Shown here one piece after another: positions 1-9,300 of a stretch of DNA of 64,000 nt. Position 1 is the stretch's first letter. Each line of letters begins with the position of its first letter. Under the pieces are notes generated by a model. That model ran no database searches. It was not told the DNA's origin and saw nothing but the letters and a program-made list of their open reading frames with translations. The position numbers were made by a program, and so were the translations under genes. The DNA is from Leguminivora glycinivorella (Eukaryota > Arthropoda > Insecta > Lepidoptera > Tortricidae): NCBI RefSeq assembly GCF_023078275.1, contig NC_062991.1, forward strand, positions 3,968,001 to 4,032,000, read 5' to 3'.

Positions 1-43
1 ATCATTGATTCATTGAATTCTTACTTTTATTTCAATTTATATT

Positions 44-364
44 TTATTCAGCCCACATTCTCTCCATCTCCGCCAGTGTGTCTGTATTGCATAGTGTTTT
101 ACCTGTCAGCTTAGAACAATCTAGGTCTTCTATCTGAAGAGCACTAAGTGATTTTACTCTACTCAGGGCCACATGCGCCTGTCCATCAACCGCAAAAGTA
201 CGGGACCCTAAGTACACCACTGCGTAGTGCCTTGCATCTTGTGCACGGTAGATGCCCAACTTGAAATCACTAGGAGCCAGTGCCGGCCTGTGCAATTGAT
301 TAGGGTTGTGTGGGTTGGTTGAGCGAATTTGAGTTTCGGCAGGTTTGGGAAGAAATTCTAGCAT
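44..364 (-). pseudogene. Helitron-type PIF1 helicase, C-terminal remnant
   Basis: The 106-residue frame ends in a block that reads as the last motif of PIF1-family helicases: GQAHVALSRVKSL, followed by an LD-x-SKL stretch. This is the usual C-terminus of the RepHel protein of Helitron rolling-circle transposons. Upstream, where the helicase should have its Q/K-S-Q-G motif, the frame reads GIYRAQDAR, so the copy is degenerate, and nothing helicase-like continues on the 5' side, where satellite array 1 begins. The element's own 3' end would lie left of the window. It is a dead fragment. Family assignment rests on the VALSR motif and the spacing around it. Confidence 0.7.
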
Positions 365-514
365 GTAGGGAAAAAACCGCGAGCGTAGCGAGCGCGAAAT
401 TTTTTTTATAGTGGTGCGCTAATTTGACGATGAATACAATAGAGAACTTAAGGATTTCATCTTACAGAGTGCGAAAGAGACAAAGGGTTGAATTTTCTCA
501 GTCACACATCTATC

Positions 515-2190
515 TTTTATGCGGGGTAAATAAAGGGGTTTATTTGCTCTTAAGGGTCAAAAGAAAACCCTAACCCAAATTTAAATACTACTACGTTGAT
601 CTTTCTTTTATGCGCGGGGCTTTGCCCCCGAGCCCCCTTTATTTGCTCTTCAGGGTCACAAGAAAACCATAACCCAACTTATTTTAAATATTACGATGAT
701 CTTTCTTTTATGCGGGGGGCTTTGCCCCCCGAGCCCCTCTTACTTTTGCTCTGGGTCACAAGAAAACCCTAACCCAACATATTTTAAATACTACGTTGAT
801 CTTTCTTTCATGCGGGGGCTTCGCCCCCGAGCCCCCTTACTTTTGCTGTGGGTCACAAGAAAACCCTAACCCAACTTATTATAAATATTACGTTGATCTC
901 TCTTTTATGCGGGGGGCTTCGCCCCCCGAGCCCCCCTTACTTTTGCTCTGGGTCACAAGAAAACCCTAACCCAACTTATTTTAAATACTACGTTGATCTT
1001 TCTTTCATGCGGGGGCTTCGCCCCCCGAGCCCCCCTTTGCTTGCTCTTAAAGGTCACAAGAAAACCCTAACCCAACTTATTTTAAATACTACGTTGATCT
1101 TTCTTTTATGCGGGGGGCTTCACCCCTCGAGCCCCCCTTTGTTTGCTCTTAAAGGTTACAAAAAAACGCTAACCCAACTTATTTTAAATACTACGTTAAT
1201 CTTTCTTTTATGCGGGGGGCTTCGCCCCCCGAGCCCCCCTTCTCGTTACTCTTAAGGGTAAGAAAACCCTAACCCAACTTATTTTAAATACAACGTTTAT
1301 CTTTCTGTTATGCGGGGGGCTTCGCCCCCCGAGCCCCCCTTTGTTTGCTCTTAAAGGTCACAAGAAAACGCTAACCCAACTTATCTTAAATACTACGTTG
1401 ATCTTTCTTTCATGCGGGGGCTTTGCCCCGAGCCCCCTTTGTTTGCTCTTAAAGGTCACAAGAAAACGCTAACCCAACTTATTTTAAATACTACGTTGAT
1501 CTTTATTTTATGCGGGAGGCTTCGCCCCCGAGCCCCCTTTTCGTTACTCTTAAGGGTCACAAGAAAACCCTAACCCAACTTATTTTAAATACTACGTTGA
1601 TCTTTCTTTTATGCGGGGGGCTTCGCCCCCGAGCCCCCCTTTTCTTTACTCTTAAGGGTCACAAGAAAACCCTAAACCGCGAGCCACCCCTTTGTTTGCT
1701 CTTAAAGGTCACAAGAAAACGCTAACCCAACTTATTTTAAATACAACGTTGATTTTTCTTTTATGCGGGGGCTTCGCCCCCCGAGCCCCCTTTGTTTGCT
1801 CTTAAAGGTCACAAGAAAACGCTAACCCAACTTATTTTAAATACAACGTTGATCTTTCTTTTATGCGGGGGGCTTCGCCCCCCGAGCCCCCCTTTGTTTG
1901 CTCTTAAAGGTCACAAGAAAACGCTAACCCAACTTATTCTAAATACTACGTTGATCTTTCTTTCATGCGGGGGGCTTTGCCCCCCGAGCCCCCCTTTTCT
2001 TGACTCTTAAGGATCACAAGAAAACCTTAACCCAACTTATTTTAAATACAACGTTGATCTTTCTTTTATGCGGGGGCTTCGCCCCCGAGCCCCCTTTGTT
2101 TGCTCTGAAAGGTCACAAGAAAACGCTAACCCAACTTATTTTAAATACTACGTTGATCTTTCTTTCATGCTTCCCCGCTCGAGCCCCCCC
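515..2190 (+). repeat. Composite array 1: ~100-bp hairpin satellite
   Basis: About 17 head-to-tail units of roughly 100 bp. Each has an AT-rich part (CTAACCCAACTTATTTTAAA, then TACTACGTTGATCTTTCTTT), a GC palindrome GGGGGGCTTCGCCCCCC followed by a second C-run, and a TTTGCTCTTAAAGGTCACAA linker. The period is 100 bp between 1731 and 1831 and 102 bp to the next. Units differ by small indels in the G/C runs and by point changes. Frames reading LTQLILNTTLIF...CGGLRPPSPP are translations of this DNA and not proteins. Confidence 0.95.
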
Positions 2191-2205
2191 CCCTTTTTCT
2201 GTTCT

Positions 2206-2830
2206 TATCTTCCGGCACCATCATCAGGCCTTGAAACCTAATCGTAGTCATAGTTCATTACAAGACTTTTCTAAGAAGCCCAAAAACAGCTATGATACGA
2301 TGTTCCATCATGTAGTTCCAGTTCATATCTTCCGGCTCCATCATCAGACCTTGAAACCTAATCGTAGTCAAAGTTCATTACAAGACTTTTCTAAGAAGCC
2401 CAAAAACAGCTATGATACGATGTTCCATCATGTAGTTCCAGCTCATATCTTCCGGCTCCATAATCAGACCTTGAAACCTAATTGTAGTCAAAGTTCATTA
2501 CAAGACTTTCCTAAGAAGCCCAAAAACAGCTATGATACGATGTTCCATCATGTAGTTCCAGTTCATATCTTCCGGCTCCATCATCAGACCTTGAAACCTA
2601 ATCGTAGTCAAAGTTCATTACAAGACTTTCCTAAGAAGCCCAAAAACAGCTATGATACGATGTTCCATCATGTAGTTCCAGTTCATATCTTCCGGCTCCA
2701 TCATCAGACCTTGAAACCTAATCGTAGTCAAAGTTCATTACAAGACTTTTCTAAGAAACCCAAAAACAGCTATGATACGATGTTCCATCATGTAGTTCCA
2801 GTTCATATCTTCCGACTCCATCATCAGATC
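2206..2830 (+). repeat. Composite array 1: 120-bp tandem units
   Basis: About five units of exactly 120 bp, each beginning near TCTTCCGGCTCCATCATCAG and containing AAAACAGCTATGATACGATG. Because 120 is divisible by 3 and the chosen frame has no stop, an open frame with 40-residue repeats runs through. Most differences between units change the amino acid (Arg/Cys, Ser/Pro, Val/Ala, His/Asn), which argues against coding constraint. Confidence 0.95.
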
Positions 2831-2990
2831 AGCTCAACAGTACCATATTATTGTATTGTCATCGGAACTACATATAGCTGCCAATTTTCATTACGCTACG
2901 ACTCCTGGAAGATGGTTAAATTAGCTTCCTTAGATTCCATTACATACATAGTTACATACACGACGACCTAATAAAAGCGTGTTAAAAAAA
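2831..2990 (+). mobile_element. Shared end block of the composite array element
   Basis: A unique ~155-bp block that closes the 120-bp array and ends in ACCTAATAAAAGCGTGTTAA. The same block, in reverse orientation, closes arrays 2 (33124-33280) and 3 (43561-43720), while the sequence just outside it differs in all three places. That marks it as the edge of a mobilised module. Here it is followed by CCGCATCAAAATCCGTTGCG and a further unassigned stretch to about 3240. Confidence 0.7.
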
Positions 2991-3390
2991 CCGCATCAAA
3001 ATCCGTTGCGTAGTTTTATAGTATTTTATGCAACAGGCGTTTAAAGGAGGTCAAAAAAGACGAGTGGTGTTGGGTAACAATTTGAGGCGAAGCCGAAAAT
3101 TGTTATAGAGACGCCACGAGTATTTTTTGACTCAGTTAAACACCGTTGCATACAATACTTTTTCTACGACTATGCACTAGTTTTTAATAGTTTTCTTGAA
3201 TAACTTTCGTGAAATTCACACTGTTTCCTCTATTTTGACTCAAAGGTTTGCACTGTCAGCTCGGCTGCCCAAAGCCTTCCCGCGCACGCCCGCAGTGTCG
3301 TTATAAGGCGTTGCCATGGTTACAGAGCCAAACAATGCGTTTTCAGTTTTTTCGATACTGCGCGCATGCGCGGAAAGCCGGCGGACGGTA

Positions 3391-4107
3391 ACGGCCTAGC
3401 CACGACAATGGTCTAAGGCGTTTTGCGGCAGCGGCAAGCGGTAAGTCACAAAAACAAAAACGCAGCGCGCGCGAGGCATGCCACGACTCGCGCCGCTGTT
3501 CGAAATCGCGCGCGGGTTTCACGGGCCTACCCGCGGCAGCGGCGCGCGGGGCGGCGCGCGACTCGAACAACTGTAGCGCGCCGCGCCCGCACCGCCACGA
3601 CATTACAGCGGCGCGACCGGCCTAGGCGGCTAGATGGGGCTAGCGATTCCGCGCGAAACAAAACATTTTGTTTTTATTATGAGCGTCTTGAACCCGAAAC
3701 CTTTATTTAATGAAAATTGAATTGTACTTTCGCGTATGTAGTATGTAATAATGTTTTCAAACATATTTTTGTATAGTATTTATTCGTATTTACTCTTAAT
3801 TTTTTTTTAGAGCTAAGTGTTTATTTATATTAAGTATCATTTAACTAGCCATAAAATAAATTCCATGTACTTAGTCATCACACATATTCTCTTGTACAAG
3901 ACGTAATTGACTAATTAAAGCATTCTATGCACTTTAGAGTCATATTCGACAGTAAAAAACATGTTTTTAAATATGAAAACGTTCTGGCCGCTCCTAGGCC
4001 CTGCCGCCGCTTCTAAAAGTACGTGGCATGGCTAGCGCCCGCGCGCGTTTCCCGCGCAGCCCAGCCGCCCCGCTCGCCGCCTTAGACCATTGTCGTGGCT
4101 AGGCCGT
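3391..4107. mobile_element. 0.7-kb terminal-inverted-repeat element, GC-rich ends
   Basis: A perfect 30-bp inverted repeat bounds this stretch: the left arm starts ACGGCCTAGCCACGAC and the right arm (4078-4107) is its exact reverse complement. Just inside both arms the DNA is very GC-rich (3423-3610 and 3990-4080), whereas the middle is AT-rich. The overlapping frames over the GC-rich part encode Arg/Ala-rich strings typical of chance frames. No transposase is visible, so this would be a non-autonomous DNA transposon. Confidence 0.75.
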
Positions 4108-4404
4108 AAGTAGGTAATTAATTAAAGCTATATAATCGTTATTTATGTGACTGCTGCATAATGAGAGTATTTAATGACTAATTGTGTACAGCTGCATGCA
4201 TAATTTCATCTTCATCCAAATAATCAGTTTTTTACAATATGTAGGTACAAATATAGCCTAAATTCAGGTAAGACTAGTGTTTGACTGTTAGTTCATTTAT
4301 AACGTTCGAACTTGTACTATTATATATTCTGTGCGTTCGATATTTGAAAGGAAACAAATGACTGATCGTAGAAATCGCAAATATGATTCTTTCTTCTGAA
4401 CTGA

Positions 4405-4558
4405 GTGCGTAGCCGAATGGCACAAACGCTCACGAAACGAAACGCTCGTAGATATCTGTCTCTATCGCTCGTGCGTATTGGCGCGACAGAGCCAGACTGC
4501 CTTTCGCGGCGTTTCGTTTTCGTTTCGCGTCGCAGAAATGCCATTCGGCTACGGCACC
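4405..4558 (+). mobile_element. MITE family B (GTAGCCGAATGGC ends), copy 1
   Basis: About 150 bp with inverted ends: GTAGCCGAATGGCACAAACG on the left and ...GCCATTCGGCTAC on the right. The core holds GATATCTGTCTCTATCGCTC and GCGCGACAGAGCCAGACTGC. Further copies lie at 8019-8174, 20011-20160 and 23339-23497, with older relatives near 7650, 23630 and 52820. Confidence 0.85.
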
Positions 4559-4559
4559 A

Positions 4560-4681
4560 GGGGCCCATTTCTCGAAAGGTACAAGTCTTGTATTACAAGT
4601 GTGTTTCCATGGAAACCCATACGATTTGACAGTTCGCGCACTTGTAATACAAGACTTGTGACCTTTCGAGAAATGGGCCCC
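4560..4681. mobile_element. 122-bp palindromic MITE
   Basis: Two arms of about 43 bp are near-perfect reverse complements, beginning GGGGCCCATTTCTCGAAAGG; one extra base in the right arm is the only difference. They surround a ~35-bp loop. The element abuts the family B MITE on its left, so the two lie end to end. Confidence 0.85.
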
Positions 4682-4859
4682 AGAACGTTATTTATTATTA
4701 ATTTCAATGTTAATAATTATCAGCTGACGATATCGTAAAATAAAAATTACAATGCCCTAGGAGATACAGCTTTCTTAATTGAGCAAATAAATCTCACTTA
4801 ATATCTTAGGTATATAAATTCTCTTATTAATATTAAATAAATGAAATAAATAAATATTG

Positions 4860-5075
4860 GGGAATGGGGACACTTTATTACATAGATCAACTTAGGCCCA
4901 AACTAATCAAAGCTTGTACTACTCGTATGAGTGTTAAGCGACGATATACATACTTAAATAGATAAATACATACTTATATACATAGAAACCATCCATGTCT
5001 CAGGAACAAGTATCTGTGCTCATCACACAAATAAATGCCCTTACCGGAATTCGAACCCAGGACCGCGGCTAATAT
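4860..5075 (-). mobile_element. tRNA-derived SINE, minus orientation
   Basis: Read on the minus strand, the head contains a pol III B-box-like GGTTCGAATTCC preceded by CCGCGGTCCTG, followed by a body with GATGAGCACAGATACTTGTT and CCTGAGACATGGATGG. A better-preserved copy lies at 41821-42010. The 3' part here is eroded. Confidence 0.6.
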
Positions 5076-5299
5076 GAGGAATATTAAAAAAGCACAAAGA
5101 CATACAAAGTAAAAATAATCTAAAATAACCTTAGAAAAGATAATAACATAATTATACTTACCTAGTCAATATTTACCTACTTTGCCTTGTGTTAAAAGAT
5201 TAGGCTGAAAAATACTACGTATTGTCATGAAAGCCTTGAGGTACAATATTTTTCAGAGTCCCATATATTATGATATATTCATACATATACATTCATTAT

Positions 5300-5628
5300 A
5301 TGTGAGTGTGCACGGGAAAACATCCCACTTTGTCGATTGCTATAAAGCGGCTTTGTCAGTTTATTCATATAAAGATACAAGTACCTAAATCTAGCATGTG
5401 CATCCTAGGCACACGCCACTGCTTCAAGGCCATCACCCGATGGCTCGGCTTTGACGACGGTGCTGCCCTCCCACATATAGACTAGATATTATAAACAAAT
5501 ATTTTATAGATATGTTATATAAGTTTCTGTGTAACTTGGTCCTATAATAAATTATGGTTTCACCTAAGTAAATCTCGCCTTAATGGTAACCGACAAAGTA
5601 GGACGTTTTATTAAACACACTCACATAT
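5300..5628. mobile_element. MITE family C, split by an insertion
   Basis: Left end TGTGAGTGTGCACGGGAAAA plus CCCACTTTGTCGA, and right end ...CGACAAAGTAGGACGTTTTA with CACACTCACATAT, form inverted termini. The intact relative at 8274-8418 is only about 145 bp, so roughly 180 bp (about 5385-5560) has been inserted here. Confidence 0.7.
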
Positions 5629-6028
5629 TTCTTTACATTCGTTCGTATAAAGTCAATAACTTGTTTTTTGTAACCTAACCACTTGAGAGTAATTATAGAG
5701 GAATTAATATTTACTATTAAATAAACGTGACAATAGTTTACACTAGACGCAAACATGTGTGCATTTATATCAAATGATATGTTAGTTTAAGTATACTTTA
5801 GATAATTTATATTATATTTACTAATACAATTTATTGCAATGTCTACCCAGTTTACACAAAGAATCTATTTGTTTTGATTTTAGGACTTATGAACCAAGAA
5901 TATAGAAGTAAGACTAATAATAATACCTACAACGGTAAATACAAAAAAAAAGTATTTAACATTAATTTTAGTTTTAAGTTCCATTTATCTATCTGAATAA
6001 TAATAACATTATGTTTTCAGAATAACCG
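5629..6028 (+). other. Gene 1 upstream region and 5' UTR junction
   Basis: This is AT-rich unique sequence. A plausible splice acceptor (ATGTTTTCAG, ending 6020) lies 8 bp before the gene 1 ATG, so the 5' leader probably has an upstream non-coding exon that I cannot place. An in-frame stop (TAA, 6023-6025) just before the ATG supports 6029 as the start. Confidence 0.45.
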
Positions 6029-6385
6029 ATGGCGCTAAAGAGGGAAGACATCGCAGAAGATCAAGAAACAACAAAAGAAGACACACTAAATAACGACACA
6101 GGCACAGCAAAGAATGAAACAGAAAATAGTGATAAAGATAAAGTTGTAGAAGAAAATAATCCTGACAAAGAAAGAGACACTCCCGAAACTGAAAAATACG
6201 AACAAAAAGAAACTAATAAAGTACCTGATTCAGAAATGGTTGGAAAACTAGCAAATTATTACCAGAATCTAAAGCACGATTCAGCAACAGGACTAGCGCT
6301 AGATAATAAGAATGTTACCACAAAGGAAGAACAACTGCTAGAGGATTCCAGGACAGTTGTGCGGTTTTCACCAGTTTGGAAACAG
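6029..6385 (+). CDS. Gene 1 coding exon 1
   Basis: 119 codons, ending phase 0 at ...SPVWKQ before a GTAAAT donor. The terminal peptide aligns with SPFVKQ of gene 2 and SPFLRQ of gene 3, each also followed at once by a donor, which proves this open frame belongs to the transporter. The rest is a charged, probably disordered cytoplasmic tail. Confidence 0.9.
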
Positions 6386-9300
6386 GTAAATAATAAAGAT
6401 AACTGGACAGTTGAAGATTAACATTCACAAGGAAACAAAGTTAACAAACCTATACATACTGAGCCGGATCTTTATGATTATAATTATTACTTCAAATATG
6501 TACATTTGTGCATCGTCTATTTAATTTAGAAACGAACTCAGTATTACTTAAGAGCTTTGCTTAGATGTCATTTTGAAATTTAAAAGAACTGACAAACCTA
6601 TTTCGTGCTTATAATACACCAACGCTCGCATATGCAACTGTAAAAAATTACATTATCTTCTGGAGAAACGTACATTTTTGACTCAGACAGATCCAATCGT
6701 ATCTACCTAGAGATACTCGTAGCACTAGACCCTAACTCATAGTGTTGTGTTCCTGCCGGTGAGTAAGGCTGCCAGAGCTAAACGAGGGTGCGGTGTGCTG
6801 GTGATGGAAGGACCTACGGAACTTAATTTGTTCCGTCTATTGTCCTTTGAGTCGTCGGCAACCCGAACCCTCCTTGGAACTTGTACACTCCTTTTTGCTG
6901 TGTATAAGTACGTAACACAGCAAAAGGGAGTGTTCAAGTTTCTAATGGGTTGGCAACGCGCATGTGACACTTCTTACGGTGACCGCTTTCCATCAGGCGG
7001 ACCGTATGCTTGTTTGCCACCGACGTAGTATAAAAAAATACGATGAAAATTTTCTTGTATAATTTCAGACGATAGCAGCATCGGCCTCAATCCTCATCAC
7101 TTTCATCTCCGGTCTTACATCAGGATACTCCGCAATCTTGCTGCCTCAGCTTAAAGCAGAGGATGGAGCTATCCCTTGGGATCCTACCACACAATCCTGG
7201 ATAGGTTAGTATACAAATCAGGCATCACAGACAAAATATTTCATGGCCGCCTCAAGGACCTGTCATCACAAAGCGGTGTTGCTGCAATCGTAAAAATATT
7301 GAAAGTATAAGTCACTTTGTATTGTGGGTCCGATCATCTGGACCTAGTTAAAGGACAAACCGGAGCTGGGTACTTTTTTATTATTATTATTATAAATGGG
7401 CTTACTCTTGACCACAGACTAGCCAAAGGCAAAGACGTGGCCTACGATGGAGTGAGCTCGCCCAGAAGATGCCTGTTCACTCTTGATTTGAAGGTTGCCG
7501 GGTTATATGAGCTCGGAAATATAGCCGCCGGCAAGGAATTCCACTCCTTGGCAGTGCGCATAAGAAAAGAAGAAGCAAAGCGCTTCGTGCGGATTCGTGG
7601 AATATCCACCAAGTAAGGATGGAGACCGGCCGTGCGTCTAAGAATACATATCCAAATGCAAGAACGCTTACGATAATATCGTAATCGCAGCCAGCTATCT
7701 CTATCACTCTTCCGTATTGGCGTGACAGAGCCAGACTGCGTCTCGATCGGCGTCTAGCTTTTTTTTTTTGAAACCTGACTTGGACTCTTTGGCTTTTTGG
7801 GCCGTAAGAGCAAACGGACCGTGTGTGGGGAAGGTAGCCGGGGGAAATCCAGGACCCTTCCGCCGCGCACTGGCGTCTAGCGTCAACAATTGTCACTTGT
7901 ATAAAAACGACCCTTAGCTTTGTCGTGGTGCCCTGCTCACGCAACACGCCATGATGTGACGTAAAGTACGTATATTCATGAGGATTATTTTTATGTCAAC
8001 GACGTTGAACGTCATCTGGTGCCGTAGCCGAATGACATTTCTGCGACGCGAAACGAAAACAAAACGCCGCGAAAGGTAGTGTGGCTCGTTACGCCAATAC
8101 GCACGAGCGATAGAGATAGATATCTACGAGCGTTTCGTTTCGTGAGCGTTTGTGCCATTCGGTTACGCACCCTGGCCCTGCCTGCTTAGCTGATATGGGC
8201 ATTTAATTCAACTGTAATGATAGTTCCTGTTATGGAGGTTTTCTAAGTATATAAGTATGTATATGTATATTATATATGAGAGTGTGTTTAGTAAAACGTC
8301 CCACTTTGTCGGTTACCATTAAGGCGAGATTTACTTGTATCTTTGTATGAATAAATTGACAAAGCGGCTTTATATGTATCGACAAAGTGGGACGTTTTCC
8401 CGTGCAAACTCACATATTTCATTGTTTTAGTAACTACAACACAAGCCTTCTTGAGCTTATCACGGGACTGTCAATTTGTGTAGAAACGTCCTATGATATT
8501 TATTTTATTATTTATTATGTTTAGTAAACATGAGTTTCTGATATGTGTCATTGAACGTCAAATACCTACTGTCCTATACAAATGACTAACTATGACAGGG
8601 TGATGACAGGGTTGCTTGGTAGAAACAGTTACTTACTTGAACCGAAGTTTGTATATTGTATATCGAAAAATACCAAACGAAAAGCACTTTAAAAGTAATT
8701 GTAAGAATTGTGAGCACTTATTTGAGAAGTGTCAAATTTTTTAATAATCTAAAGCCAACGTCAATTGAAATGGTTACACAAAACCACAAGTATATTTAAA
8801 CACATTACCAGGAAGTCATTCTTCATTGTTTAACGAAAAGATAAACTGTCTCGCTCTTATCATTTATACGATTGCGAAGTATCTTGTCCAGTCGGTGTAG
8901 TATTTTGTTCATCTTCATTTTACAAGCCAGTTTAATGAGATAAAACCGGCCAAGTGCGAGTCGGGCTCGCGCACAAAGGGTTCCGTAGCAGCAAATATAA
9001 TAAACCAATAACTTAACCAAAATTACAGTTAAATCAACCTATCTCAAAAACTATAAGAGATACTTTGATCAAACCAAAAATCGTTGAAAGAGTTAATTAG
9101 CATGCATCACCTCTATTTTTTTTAGAATTTTATACCCCGTAGTTATAAAAATAGAGGGGGGGACATACTTTTTACGACTTTGAGAGCTGATATCTCAAAA
9201 ACCGTTCACTTTAAGAAAAATGTTTTTTAGAAAACTTTATATCATTTTAAAAGACCTTTCCATTGATACCCCACACGGGTATGTACATCGAAAAAAAAAA

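Noticed and set aside
515..2190. CRISPR-like array
   Set aside because: The genome is eukaryotic, units repeat in full with no unique spacers, and no cas genes are present.
515..2190. Telomeric repeat (CCCTAACCC words in the units)
   Set aside because: Occurs once per 100-bp unit and not as contiguous short repeats; insect telomeres are usually TTAGG arrays.
848..2971. Long frames in array 1 (and equivalents in arrays 2 and 3)
   Set aside because: Translations of tandem satellite DNA. Periods near 100 or 120 bp, unit differences mostly non-synonymous, no domain recognised.
3343..3710. Arg/Ala-rich overlapping frames
   Set aside because: Chance frames in a GC-rich transposon end, open on both strands.
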